A stretch of DNA of 64,000 bases. Source: Paenibacillus validus NBRC 15382 (GTDB lineage Bacteria; Bacillota; Bacilli; Paenibacillales; NBRC-103111). Location: positions 1 to 64,000 of the forward strand of contig NZ_BIMH01000015.1 of NCBI RefSeq assembly GCF_004000985.1, read 5' to 3'. Made by a program: the position numbers and the translations under genes. The stretch's first letter is position 1. Every line of letters begins with the position of its first letter. Shown here one piece after another: positions 17,287 to 26,094 of this stretch. The notes under the pieces are model-generated. The model saw only the letters and a list, made by a program, of their open reading frames with translations. It was not told where the DNA came from and made no database searches.

Positions 17287-19149
17287 ATGCAAACCATAAA
17301 GCTTAGTGAAGCGAATGTAAGAAGCGGCAAAACGAATAATTCCCTGCTTATCGCCGCCGGTCTTCTGCTGATCGTTATTGCGTTTTGTCTTCCGTATCTG
17401 CTGCCGGGCGGGCGGCTCGGCAACTACTATATGACCGAGGTTATTAAAACGACCGTATTTTGTTTGGCTACCCTCGGCCTCACGGTAGGTATGGGCTACG
17501 GGGGGCAAATCTCGCTTGCCCAAGCCGCGTTTTTCGGCCTCGGCGCCTATTCGCTTGCGTCGGCCACCGTGCTGTTCGGATTGCCTTATTGGGTGGGAGT
17601 GCTGTTGGCCCTTCTCGTACCCGTTGTCTCCGGGCTGCTCCTCGGTGCCATCTCTCTGCGTGTCGTCACTCACTATTTGGCGCTGGTGACCATCGGCTTT
17701 CAAATTATCGTCCAGCTGGTCATGCATAACTGGAAAATTGTTTTTGGCGGCGCCGACGGCGTGGGCGGCATCCCTCGTCCCTTCGGCATTGACGATCTGA
17801 AGGCTTATTATTGGGTCTGTCTGACGGTTTTACTCGTCTGCATGTTGTTCGTGTACCGGATGAGAAGATCAAGACTCGGACGGGCTTTGTTCGCCTTGCG
17901 GGAAGACGAACTGGCGGCCTCGGCCATCGGCATTGACTTGTATCGGACGAAAATGATGGCGTTCTCCGTATGTTCGGCCTTAGGCGGCGTAGGCGGTCTC
18001 CTGTATGCCTCCGCTTATCAGTACATCAGCCCGGATGTATTCAGCTTTGAGCAGTCGGTTACCTTCTTCGCGATGCTGATTACCGGAGGAGCGGATTCCA
18101 TCATCGGCACCCTGGTAGGCACCGTCTTATTGACCTGGCTGCCGGAATGGCTTCGATCCTTTAAAGATTATTACCTGGCGATTTACGGCGGCTTGATTAT
18201 TGCGGTGCTGATCTTCGTGCCCAACGGGATTTGGGGCATCGTCAGCAGTCTGTATCTGATGGTCATGAAGAAGAAGGGCAGCGGCAATGCGGCTTCGGGA
18301 ACGATAAAATTTGTAGAAGGAAAAAGACTGTCGTATCTGGAACGGCAGGACGCTCCAGCGATAAAGTCCCGGCAGCCTGTTATTTTCGAGGTGAACGGAT
18401 TAAAGAAGCATTTTGGCGGAGTTAAAGCGGTTGACGGCGTCGATTTTCACATCCGGAAAGGTGACATCCACGTGCTCATCGGACCGAACGGATCGGGCAA
18501 AACGACTGTTATTAACGTTCTGAGCGGACTATACACGGCAACAGAGGGAACGGTCAGCTACCGCGGCAATCCGATCGCCAATTTGCGGCCGCACCTGATT
18601 GTCAAGCAAGGCATCGCGAGGACGTTCCAGAACATCCGGTTATTTCCCGAGCTCACCGTGATCGAGAACGTGATGATCGGCCAGCATATCCGGACGAAAT
18701 CGAATTTGGGGAGCATATTTTTCAATATCAGGTCTTTCCGGGATGAAGAGAAAAAAATTAGAGAACGGGCGGAAGAAGCGCTCGCGTTTGTAGGGTTTGA
18801 GAATTACGCGGAAAAGGTAAAAAATTTGGCATACGGTCAGCAGAGATTGGTGGAAATCGCCAGAGCGCTGGCAACCGAACCGGAATTGCTATTGTTGGAT
18901 GAGCCGGCCGCAGGTATGAATCCGGAAGAGACGCAGGAGCTTGTCAAGCTGCTGAAACGAATGAATGAGCTGGGCATTACGATGCTGCTGATCGAGCATG
19001 ACATGAATTTGGTGACGCAGGTTGCCGATTCGATTACCGTACTGAATTTCGGCAAAAAAATTAGCGAAGGCTCACTCGAGCAAGTATTGGATGATGCGGA
19101 AGTCATTAAAGCCTATCTCGGGGAGGAATTTGTTCGTGCTGAGGCTTAA
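17287..19149 (+). CDS. Fused Liv-type permease and ATPase (LivM-LivG)
   Basis: A 620-aa protein joining two parts that are usually separate. Residues 1-325 are a LivM-like permease (GLTVGMGYGGQISLAQAAFF, FALREDELAASAIGID, ITGGADSIIGTLVGTVLL). After a linker of about 35 residues, residues 365-615 form a LivG-like ATPase with Walker A IGPNGSGKTT, signature LAYGQQRL, Walker B LLLLDEPAAGMNPEE and a His switch in LLIEHDMNLV. Start ATG after GGGGAG. The frame is uninterrupted, so the fusion is not a sequencing artefact of a missing stop. LivF follows with a 14-bp overlap, giving a complete H-MG-F transporter. Confidence 0.92.
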   Translation: MQTIKLSEANVRSGKTNNSLLIAAGLLLIVIAFCLPYLLPGGRLGNYYMTEVIKTTVFCLATLGLTVGMGYGGQISLAQAAFFGLGAYSLASATVLFGLPYWVGVLLALLVPVVSGLLLGAISLRVVTHYLALVTIGFQIIVQLVMHNWKIVFGGADGVGGIPRPFGIDDLKAYYWVCLTVLLVCMLFVYRMRRSRLGRALFALREDELAASAIGIDLYRTKMMAFSVCSALGGVGGLLYASAYQYISPDVFSFEQSVTFFAMLITGGADSIIGTLVGTVLLTWLPEWLRSFKDYYLAIYGGLIIAVLIFVPNGIWGIVSSLYLMVMKKKGSGNAASGTIKFVEGKRLSYLERQDAPAIKSRQPVIFEVNGLKKHFGGVKAVDGVDFHIRKGDIHVLIGPNGSGKTTVINVLSGLYTATEGTVSYRGNPIANLRPHLIVKQGIARTFQNIRLFPELTVIENVMIGQHIRTKSNLGSIFFNIRSFRDEEKKIRERAEEALAFVGFENYAEKVKNLAYGQQRLVEIARALATEPELLLLDEPAAGMNPEETQELVKLLKRMNELGITMLLIEHDMNLVTQVADSITVLNFGKKISEGSLEQVLDDAEVIKAYLGEEFVRAEA

Positions 19150-19843
19150 CGGAATCGAAACCAGATACGGTAAAATTGTCGCTTTGAGAAACATGTCTCT
19201 GGAGGTTAGAGAGGGAGAAATCGTGGCTCTGCTCGGTATGAACGGAGCAGGCAAATCGACAACCTTGAAAACCATCTCCGGGCTGCTCCGTCCGAAAGCG
19301 GGAACGATTGAATTCATGGGCCAGCCGGTTGACCAGCTTTCCCCGGAAGAAATTGTCCGGCGCGGCATTATTCACGTACCGGAAGGCAGGAAGATTTTTC
19401 CCGGACTGACCGTGAAGGAAAACTTGATTCTGGGGGCAACCAGCAGAAAAATTTCCATGACTCAGGTGAAACAGGAACTCCAGGAGATTTTGGACATATT
19501 CCCCGAACTGATTCCGTTGCTGGATCAGCTTGGCTGGTCTCTATCCGGAGGGCAGCAGCAAATGTGCGCAATCGGAAGAGGTCTGATGGCCAAACCGAAG
19601 CTGCTCATGCTTGACGAGCCTTCGCTTGGGCTGGCTCCGTTAATCGTTCAGAACATGTTTCATACGATTCAGAAAATTAACCGGAACGGGACAACGGTGC
19701 TGTTGGTCGAACAAAACGCAAGACAAAGCCTGGCCATTGCCCATCGCGGGTATGTAGCGGAAGCCGGTAAAATCGTCGCAAGCGACGAAGCGTCGAATCT
19801 GCTTAACGGGATCCATCACGCCTATTTGGGCGCAGCCAAATAA
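19136..19843 (+). CDS. livF: Liv-type ABC transporter ATPase (LivF family)
   Basis: A 235-aa ATPase with Walker A LGMNGAGKST near residue 36, signature LSGGQQQM and Walker B MLDEPSLGLAP. It begins RLNGIETRYGKIVALRNMSL, typical of LivF. I choose GTG 19136 because GGGAGG is about 8 bases upstream and it gives the usual family length; the frame runs further upstream only through the end of livMG. It completes the importer operon. Confidence 0.93.
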   Translation: MLRLNGIETRYGKIVALRNMSLEVREGEIVALLGMNGAGKSTTLKTISGLLRPKAGTIEFMGQPVDQLSPEEIVRRGIIHVPEGRKIFPGLTVKENLILGATSRKISMTQVKQELQEILDIFPELIPLLDQLGWSLSGGQQQMCAIGRGLMAKPKLLMLDEPSLGLAPLIVQNMFHTIQKINRNGTTVLLVEQNARQSLAIAHRGYVAEAGKIVASDEASNLLNGIHHAYLGAAK

Positions 19844-19859
19844 GAGAGCTTACCTTTCA

Positions 19860-19890
19860 AAAATTATCTTTACAGATTGTGGGTAATTTT
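19860..19890 (+). terminator. Possible weak terminator after the importer operon
   Basis: AAAATTATC and GGTAATTTT can pair over 9 bases (one G-U) around a 13-base loop and end in TTTT. The stem is AT-rich, so termination may be partial and the enzyme operon could also receive read-through. Confidence 0.4.
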
Positions 19891-19909
19891 GGTAACATCA
19901 AATTATTAT

Positions 19910-19928
19910 ATTATCGATAATCGATAAT
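19910..19928 (+). promoter_or_regulatory. 19-bp palindromic operator, copy 2
   Basis: ATTATCGATAATCGATAAT is a perfect palindrome (9-base arms, central A). It is one base different from copy 1 at 14968 and lies 30 bases before the alcohol dehydrogenase start. A TATATT at 19907-19912 overlaps its left end. This links the importer and the enzyme operon in one regulon. Confidence 0.72.
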
Positions 19929-19957
19929 TGATAAAAACACGATAAGGGCGTGACGTC

Positions 19958-21127
19958 ATGAATCTTGTTCTGGACTCCTTTGAATTTGGTTTACACACTC
20001 AAATTTACTACGGCGTTAATAAATTAAATGACCTCCCTCATCTGATCCGCAGGTACAACTACAGCAAGGTTTTGATATGCACGGATAAAGGGATTGTGCA
20101 GTCCGGCAATTTGATTCGACTGGAAAATATGCTGAAAGAAGCCGGGATTGATTTCTTCACCTTCACCGATGTGGAGCCGGACCCGACCATCGAGATCGTC
20201 CAGCATGTGAAAAGCTTGTTTATCGAAAACGGATGCGACGCGCTTATCGGCCTGGGCGGAGGCAGCTCGATCGATACGGCCAAGGGCGTTTCCGTTGCCG
20301 TAGCGAATCCCGGCGACCTTAGCCAATACGAGGGGAAGGATAAGATTCCACACAAGGGACCCGACCTGATTGCGATTCCAACGACGGCGGGGACCGGCTC
20401 CGAGGTCACCCATGCTACCGTATTAAAGGATAAGAAGCGTCAATATAAAATGGGCATTTTAAGCCATACCTTGCATGCCAAGGCGGCTATCCTGGATCCC
20501 CAATTGCTGACGACGGTTCCAAGAGGCGTTGCGGCGGTAACGGGGATGGATGCCTTAAGCCATGCCATCGAATCGTACACATCCAATCAGGCGCAGCCGA
20601 TTACGGAAGCGCTCGGCCTGCACGCCATTCGATTAATCGGCCAAAATTTGCGCCCCTTCGTCGCACGCAGAGCCGATCTTCAAGCCGCCTCCCAGATGAT
20701 GCTGGCTTCCACCATCGCCGGAGCGGCCTTCATCTGGGGAAGAATCGCCGCCGTCCATGCCATCTCCCATCCGCTCGGCGGTCGGCTCGGGGTCGCGCAC
20801 GGCATGGCAAACTCGCTGCTGCTGCCTGCCGTGATGCGCTACAACGTCAGTACGAACTACGAAAAATTCCGCGATATCGCGATCGCGCTCGGCGAACCGG
20901 TGGAAGGATTAAGCTTGCGCGAGGCTGCAGAGCGCTCGATTCACGCGGTGGAGCAGTTGATTCACGACCTGGAAATTCCGACCACACTGGCTGCTCTTCA
21001 ACTGCATCCGACCGATGAGGAGCTGGATATCATCGCGAAGGAAGCGATGGATTCCGGGATGACGGCTGCGAATCCGAAGGAATGTACGGTGAAGGATTTA
21101 CGCAAAATGCTCGAAGAAATTCGATAG
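19958..21127 (+). CDS. Iron-containing (type III) alcohol dehydrogenase
   Basis: A 389-aa Fe-ADH family enzyme oxidising an alcohol to an aldehyde or ketone with NAD+. The cofactor motif is DALIGLGGGSSIDTAKGV near residue 96, followed by AIPTTAGTGSEVTHATV. Metal ligands are visible as Asp and His in GMDALSHAIESYTS and two His in AVHAISHPLGGRLGVAHGMA. Start ATG after AAGGGCG. It is the first gene of the enzyme operon, 30 bases after operator copy 2 and 13 bp before the aldehyde dehydrogenase, so the two probably act in sequence on an alcohol. Confidence 0.93.
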   Translation: MNLVLDSFEFGLHTQIYYGVNKLNDLPHLIRRYNYSKVLICTDKGIVQSGNLIRLENMLKEAGIDFFTFTDVEPDPTIEIVQHVKSLFIENGCDALIGLGGGSSIDTAKGVSVAVANPGDLSQYEGKDKIPHKGPDLIAIPTTAGTGSEVTHATVLKDKKRQYKMGILSHTLHAKAAILDPQLLTTVPRGVAAVTGMDALSHAIESYTSNQAQPITEALGLHAIRLIGQNLRPFVARRADLQAASQMMLASTIAGAAFIWGRIAAVHAISHPLGGRLGVAHGMANSLLLPAVMRYNVSTNYEKFRDIAIALGEPVEGLSLREAAERSIHAVEQLIHDLEIPTTLAALQLHPTDEELDIIAKEAMDSGMTAANPKECTVKDLRKMLEEIR

Positions 21128-21140
21128 GGGGCATGGAGAG

Positions 21141-22601
21141 ATGGGAAATGCACAGCAAACCGCGATTCAAGTGAAAAGCTATATCGGAGGCCGGTGGGCG
21201 GCGTCCAAGGGAGAGCCGGTCCAGAGGGAAAATCCGGCCAATACGAATGAAATTGTCGCTGTTGTCAGCAGCGCTACGCAGGAAGACGCGATTCAAGCGA
21301 TCGAATCGGCTCATGAAGCGTTTCAAACGTGGTCCAAAGTTCCGGCAGTGAAACGAATCGAAACGATTTATAAATTCCTCGAACTGCTGGAGAGAAGAAG
21401 ACAGGAAATCGCCGAGCTGCTCACCAGGGAGATGGGCAAGCCGATCCACGAAGCGAACGGTGAAATCACGAAAGCGATCAACGAGGTGCGGTTCTCTGCC
21501 GGCGAAGCTCTTCGATTGACCGGAGAAACGCTTCCGAGCGAGCGCCCCGGCATTCAGGTGAGAACGGTGCGCGTGCCGAAGGGGGTCATCGCCGCCATCT
21601 CTCCGTGGAATTTCCCGCTTGTCACGCCGATGCGTAAAATCGCTCCTGCACTAGCCGCCGGAAATACGGTTGTCTTTAAACCGGCAACGGTGACGGCAGC
21701 GATGGGGGCGAAAATTGTGGAATTGTTCGAAGAAGCGGGCCTTCCTGCGGGTGTGCTGAATCTGGTTGTCGGTGCGGGCCGAAGCGTAGGCCATACGCTT
21801 GTCTCGCATCCGCTCGTCAAAGGGGTGACCTTCACCGGATCTACGGCGGTCGGCTCCGGCATCTATAAACTGGCTGCGGAGCGCCTCATTGAGGTGCAGC
21901 TGGAGATGGGCGGCAAGAACGCCGGTATTATTTATGAGTACCCGGATGTGAAAGGTGCGCTTGACCAGATTTTGTCCGCCGCATTCGCCGCAAGCGGGCA
22001 GCGGTGCACATCGATCAGCCGCGTGGTCGTCCAAAGATCGATAGAAAACGAGGTCACAAGCTACTTGAAGGAAAAGCTGGGCTCCTATGTCATTGGCGAC
22101 GGAATGTCCGGAAACGTCAATATGGGCCCGCTGGTCAGTCAAGACCAACTGGAAACCGTCGAGCACTATGTCCGCATCGGACTGGAGGAAGGCGCTACGC
22201 TGGCGGTTGGCGGCAAGAAGCCGACCGGAGTCGAAGGCGGTTATTATTTCGAGCCTACGGTATTCACCCAAGTAACGCCGGAGATGAGAATCGCCAAGGA
22301 AGAAATTTTTGGCCCTGTCCTCGTCGTCATCGCGGTAGACAGCTTTGAAGAAGCCGTTCAGGTTGCAAACAACAGCGAATACGGATTGGCCGTATCCTGC
22401 TTTACGCACAACATGCAGTACGCGGAGAAAGCGGCCGTGGAAATTGAAGTAGGCATGGTTCATATCAACAACGGGACGATCAGCGAGTCGCACGTTCCAT
22501 TCGGCGGAGTGAAGGATTCAGCCGTAGGGTCGTACTCGATCGGCTCGACGGGCAAAGATTTTTTTACCGCACTTAAAGTCATTTATTCCAGCCCGAAATA
22601 A
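21141..22601 (+). CDS. Aldehyde dehydrogenase (NAD(P)+)
   Basis: A 486-aa ALDH superfamily enzyme. It contains ISPWNFPLVTPMRKIAPALA, the cofactor loop FTGSTAVGSGIYKLA, catalytic Glu in QLEMGGKNAGI and catalytic Cys in ASGQRCTSISRVV. The C-terminal FGGVKDSAVGSYSIGSTGKD and FFTALKVIY resemble the semialdehyde dehydrogenase (2,5-dioxovalerate) group. It should oxidise the aldehyde made by the upstream alcohol dehydrogenase to an acid, which the CoA-transferase at 24493 could activate. Confidence 0.93.
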   Translation: MGNAQQTAIQVKSYIGGRWAASKGEPVQRENPANTNEIVAVVSSATQEDAIQAIESAHEAFQTWSKVPAVKRIETIYKFLELLERRRQEIAELLTREMGKPIHEANGEITKAINEVRFSAGEALRLTGETLPSERPGIQVRTVRVPKGVIAAISPWNFPLVTPMRKIAPALAAGNTVVFKPATVTAAMGAKIVELFEEAGLPAGVLNLVVGAGRSVGHTLVSHPLVKGVTFTGSTAVGSGIYKLAAERLIEVQLEMGGKNAGIIYEYPDVKGALDQILSAAFAASGQRCTSISRVVVQRSIENEVTSYLKEKLGSYVIGDGMSGNVNMGPLVSQDQLETVEHYVRIGLEEGATLAVGGKKPTGVEGGYYFEPTVFTQVTPEMRIAKEEIFGPVLVVIAVDSFEEAVQVANNSEYGLAVSCFTHNMQYAEKAAVEIEVGMVHINNGTISESHVPFGGVKDSAVGSYSIGSTGKDFFTALKVIYSSPK

Positions 22602-22655
22602 GGGCGGGCGTTCACGAAACGATTGGTTATTACAACGGGTTGGGAGAGTTGACCT

Positions 22656-23801
22656 ATGAGCTATGAATTAACGGCACAGCAGCTGGAGTGGCAGTCGGTC
22701 GCGCGGGATTTTGCCGGGCGGAAGCTGACGCCGGCCAAGCATTGGCTGGAGGGCGAGGAGTTTTGGAATAACGCTAAGATGCTCTCGGAGCAAGGCTTTC
22801 TCGGCGTTACGCTGCCTGAAGAATACGGCGGCATGAATCTGGATCTGTTCAGCGCCATCCTTATGATCGAGGAGCTGTGCAGAGTGTGTCCGACGAGCGG
22901 CCGCATGGTGTATCACACAGGTCCGGGGATCGCCAACTTCATCAATCACTTGGGGACGCCGGAGCAGAAACGCCAATATTTGCCGAAAATCGTCGCAGGT
23001 CAATACTATGTCGCTCTGGGGATGAGCGAGCCGGATGCGGGGAGCGCGGCAACCGATATCCAAACAACGGCCGTGGAAGACGGCGATAACTACAGGTTGA
23101 ACGGCTCGAAGATCTTTGTCAGCGAAGGGCATATTGCCGATGCCTTTGTCGTGTACGCCAGATTCGGCCATACCGGCAAGCCGTCGGATATCGGCGCGAT
23201 TCTTGTGGAACGGGGAATGCCGGGCTTTTCCGTAGGCGTAGCCGAAGAAAATATGAGCGGTGAATTCCAGACGGCGCTCTATTTTGACGACGCGATCGTT
23301 CCTAAAGCGAATGTATTGGTGAAAGAGCATGCGTTTAAGGCGCTGATGGGCGTTTATAACGGGGTTCGTTTAGGCTATGCCGCGCAAACGCTCGGGATTA
23401 CGCAGGCCGCTTTCGACCGCACCTGCCAATATGTGAAGGAACGCAAGCAATTCGGCAAAGAGATTTGCGATTTCCAGGGCGTGCAGTGGATGATCGCCGA
23501 TATGTATTTGCAGCTGGAAGCGGCCAGGACGCTGCTCTACAAGGCAGCGGCTGACGCCCTCGACAGTAAAGCCGATAAAACGTCGGTAAGCATTGCCAAG
23601 GTCTACGTCGCGGAAGCTGCGAAAAAGATTACGGATGATTGTCTCCAGCTTCATGGCGGGTACGGTTTCTCCAAGGAATATCCGCTGGAATGGTATTACC
23701 GCTGCGTGCGTGCGGCCTCGATCGCCGGAGGAACGATACAGGTTCATAAGACCATGCTTGCTTCATCGGTACTTGGAAAAAAATTTGATCAACGAAAGTA
23801 A
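22656..23801 (+). CDS. Acyl-CoA dehydrogenase
   Basis: A 381-aa FAD enzyme of the acyl-CoA dehydrogenase family: N-terminal helical domain, middle beta domain (ALGMSEPDAGSAATDIQTTA, then LNGSKIFVSEGHIADAFVV) and C-terminal helical domain (RKQFGKEICDFQGVQWMIAD, LHGGYGFSKEYPLEWYYRCV). It desaturates an acyl-CoA at C2-C3 and passes electrons to ETF. etfB and etfA lie 5 kb downstream in the same direction and an ETF:menaquinone oxidoreductase follows. Chain-length or branch preference is not evident. ATG follows GGGAGAG. Confidence 0.92.
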   Translation: MSYELTAQQLEWQSVARDFAGRKLTPAKHWLEGEEFWNNAKMLSEQGFLGVTLPEEYGGMNLDLFSAILMIEELCRVCPTSGRMVYHTGPGIANFINHLGTPEQKRQYLPKIVAGQYYVALGMSEPDAGSAATDIQTTAVEDGDNYRLNGSKIFVSEGHIADAFVVYARFGHTGKPSDIGAILVERGMPGFSVGVAEENMSGEFQTALYFDDAIVPKANVLVKEHAFKALMGVYNGVRLGYAAQTLGITQAAFDRTCQYVKERKQFGKEICDFQGVQWMIADMYLQLEAARTLLYKAAADALDSKADKTSVSIAKVYVAEAAKKITDDCLQLHGGYGFSKEYPLEWYYRCVRAASIAGGTIQVHKTMLASSVLGKKFDQRK

Positions 23802-23833
23802 GTTCCAGTCTGTCCGCGAGGGAGGAGAAAGAC

Positions 23834-24469
23834 ATGCCGGAACACACTACGGCAACATTAGTAGAGCAATTGGCCCGGTTTGATGCGGCCATTGTATCGG
23901 ATTGCCTGGCCGGGAACGAACATGCGATGTCCGCATCGATTAAACCGCTTGACCGCAGCACCCAAATATGCGGGCCGGCGCTGACGGTCAAATGTCAGCC
24001 GCAGGATAACTTGATGCTGCATCTGGCGGTAGCTCAGGCGAAACCGGGAGACGTTCTGGTCGCTGTGACGAACCAGCATTACGAAGCCGGTTACTGGGGC
24101 GAAATTCTAACGATCGCCGCGATGAAACGCGGTATCCAGGGGCTGGTCATCGACGGCAGCGTCCGGGATATCGGGCCGATTATAGATCTGGGTTTTCCGG
24201 TCTTCACCCACTCGGTCTCCATCAAGAAAGCGGAAAAGAAAAATGCGGGTAAACTAAACGTCCCCATCGTTGCCGGAGGCATCACGGTGAATCCGGGGGA
24301 CATCATCCTGGCCGATGCCAGCGGTGTGGCCGTTGTTCCTTCGCACCGGCTGGAGGAGATCGTGCAAGCGGCTCAGGAGAAGGTGGATTTTGAAAAAATG
24401 GTGATCGGGAAGTTGGAGCAGGGGCAATTAACCGTTGATTTGTTCGATCTCCGCAAATATGACTATTAG
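23834..24469 (+). CDS. RraA-like aldolase / demethylmenaquinone-methyltransferase-fold protein
   Basis: A 211-aa protein of the RraA / HMG (4-hydroxy-4-methyl-2-oxoglutarate) aldolase family. The substrate and metal region is conserved: KRGIQGLVIDGSVRDIGPI (about residues 97-115) with the Arg and Asp used by class II HMG/CHA aldolases. Other blocks are IVSDCLAGNEHAM and VNPGDIILADASGVAVVP. Family members cleave 4-carboxy-4-hydroxy-2-oxo acids to pyruvate or oxaloacetate, and RraA itself has lost this and inhibits RNase E. Since the gene lies inside a catabolic operon and keeps the catalytic residues, an aldolase or decarboxylase step is likelier than RNase control. Confidence 0.85.
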   Translation: MPEHTTATLVEQLARFDAAIVSDCLAGNEHAMSASIKPLDRSTQICGPALTVKCQPQDNLMLHLAVAQAKPGDVLVAVTNQHYEAGYWGEILTIAAMKRGIQGLVIDGSVRDIGPIIDLGFPVFTHSVSIKKAEKKNAGKLNVPIVAGGITVNPGDIILADASGVAVVPSHRLEEIVQAAQEKVDFEKMVIGKLEQGQLTVDLFDLRKYDY

Positions 24470-24492
24470 AACGACGGGAAGGAGGAAAACGC

Positions 24493-26052
24493 ATGCCGGC
24501 ACCAAGTAGGGGGACAGCGGCCCGCTCCAAAGTCATGACGGCCGAAGAGGCCGTGGCGAAAATTCCAAGCGGCTCGACGATTGCGATCGGGGGCCTCATT
24601 TCGATTCTGTGTCCGGAGACGGTCATTGCTGCCTTGGGAAATCGGTTCGAGACGAGCGGGAGTCCTGCGCATGTATCAGTTGTCACCCCCGTTCGCGTCG
24701 GTTGGGACAAAGACAACATGACGGGACTCGATCATTTTGCCAGGCCCGGGATGTTAAAGCGCTTGATTAGCGGAAGCTTCAATGTCAAGGAAAGCCCGAG
24801 AATTACGGATATGATCCGGAATAATCAAATTGAAGCGTACAGCTTCTCGATGGGAACGTTATTCCAGCTCATACGGAGCATGGCCGGCGGCAACGACGGC
24901 ATGTTCACCAAGGTCGGCTTGCGGACGTATGTCGATCCCCGTATGGAGGGCGGCAAGCTGAACGAAGCGACGACGGACAATATCAATGAAGTCATCCAGG
25001 TGGGTGCAGAGGAATACCTGTATTACCGTCCGCTGCCTATCGATGTCGCGATTATCCGCGGCACGACTGCGGATGAAGATGGCAATGTCTCTCTGGAGCG
25101 CGAGCCGGTAACGTTGGCGGGACTCGAAATGGCCATGGCGGCGAAGGCAAGCGGCGGCTATGTGATCGTGCAGGCCGAGCGGCTTACCGCGAAAGGATCG
25201 ATTTCTCCCCGTTCCGTAGCCATTCCGGGGATATTGGTGGATGCCGTCGTGATCGACCCGGAGCAACAGCAGAGTCTGCTGCCGTACAATCCGAGCTGGA
25301 CGGGAGAAGTCAAGGCTCCGACCGATGACATGGTGCAGCCCATGGCGCTTGACATGAAGAAGATCATTTTGCGCCGAGCTGCGGAGGAGCTGCTTCCGGG
25401 CTCGGTGATCAATCTGGGCGTGGGCATACCGGTTGCGCTGCCGCAGTTATTATTGGAACAACACAGGCTCGATCAAGTGACGTTTTCTTTGGAGCACGGA
25501 GCGGTAGGGGGGATCCCTATGGGCGAAGAAGTGTTCGGCGCGCACCGGAATCCGACGGCGTTCTTCACGTCTCCCCAAGTGTTTGATTATTACCATAACG
25601 GAGGCTTGTCGGCGACGCTGCTGGGTTTTGCCCAGATCGATGGTTCAGGCAATGTGAACGTGAGCAAGTTTAACGGGATTTTTCGCGGGTCCGGCGGATT
25701 TATCGATATCACGCACCGTACGAAGAAAATCATGTTTTGCGGGACGTTGACCAGCGGAGGCCTGGACATCGGCATTCAGGACGGCAAGATGACCATTGTG
25801 AAGGAAGGCAGGCATAAGAAGCTGATCCGGCAGGTCGAGCATTTGACGTTTAATGCGGAGGCCGCGAGAGAAAAGGGACAGGAGCCTGTCTATATTACGG
25901 AACGAGCCGTATTCCGGTTAGGGGACAACGGTTTAGTGCTGACCGAATACGCGCCGGGCATCGATGTGGAGAAGGAGATTTTGCCTTACATCGATTTCAA
26001 AGTCGACATTGATCCGGACGTCAAGCCTATGTCCCCCCATCTTTTTGTTTAG
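24493..26052 (+). CDS. Family I acyl-CoA:carboxylate CoA-transferase (fused alpha-beta)
   Basis: A 519-aa CoA-transferase of the YdiF/propionate CoA-transferase type in which alpha and beta halves are one chain. The alpha half starts KVMTAEEAVAKIPSGSTIAI and GGLISIL; the beta half carries RAAEELLPGSVINLGVGIPV and the active-site Glu in FSLEHGAVGGIPMGEE (about residue 335). It should move CoA from acetyl-CoA or another acyl-CoA to the acid produced by the alcohol/aldehyde dehydrogenases, making the substrate of the acyl-CoA dehydrogenase without ATP. ATG follows GGAAGGAGG. Confidence 0.9.
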   Translation: MPAPSRGTAARSKVMTAEEAVAKIPSGSTIAIGGLISILCPETVIAALGNRFETSGSPAHVSVVTPVRVGWDKDNMTGLDHFARPGMLKRLISGSFNVKESPRITDMIRNNQIEAYSFSMGTLFQLIRSMAGGNDGMFTKVGLRTYVDPRMEGGKLNEATTDNINEVIQVGAEEYLYYRPLPIDVAIIRGTTADEDGNVSLEREPVTLAGLEMAMAAKASGGYVIVQAERLTAKGSISPRSVAIPGILVDAVVIDPEQQQSLLPYNPSWTGEVKAPTDDMVQPMALDMKKIILRRAAEELLPGSVINLGVGIPVALPQLLLEQHRLDQVTFSLEHGAVGGIPMGEEVFGAHRNPTAFFTSPQVFDYYHNGGLSATLLGFAQIDGSGNVNVSKFNGIFRGSGGFIDITHRTKKIMFCGTLTSGGLDIGIQDGKMTIVKEGRHKKLIRQVEHLTFNAEAAREKGQEPVYITERAVFRLGDNGLVLTEYAPGIDVEKEILPYIDFKVDIDPDVKPMSPHLFV

Positions 26053-26094
26053 ACGCTGAAGGCTCGCAAGCAACTTGACAAAGGAGACCATACC

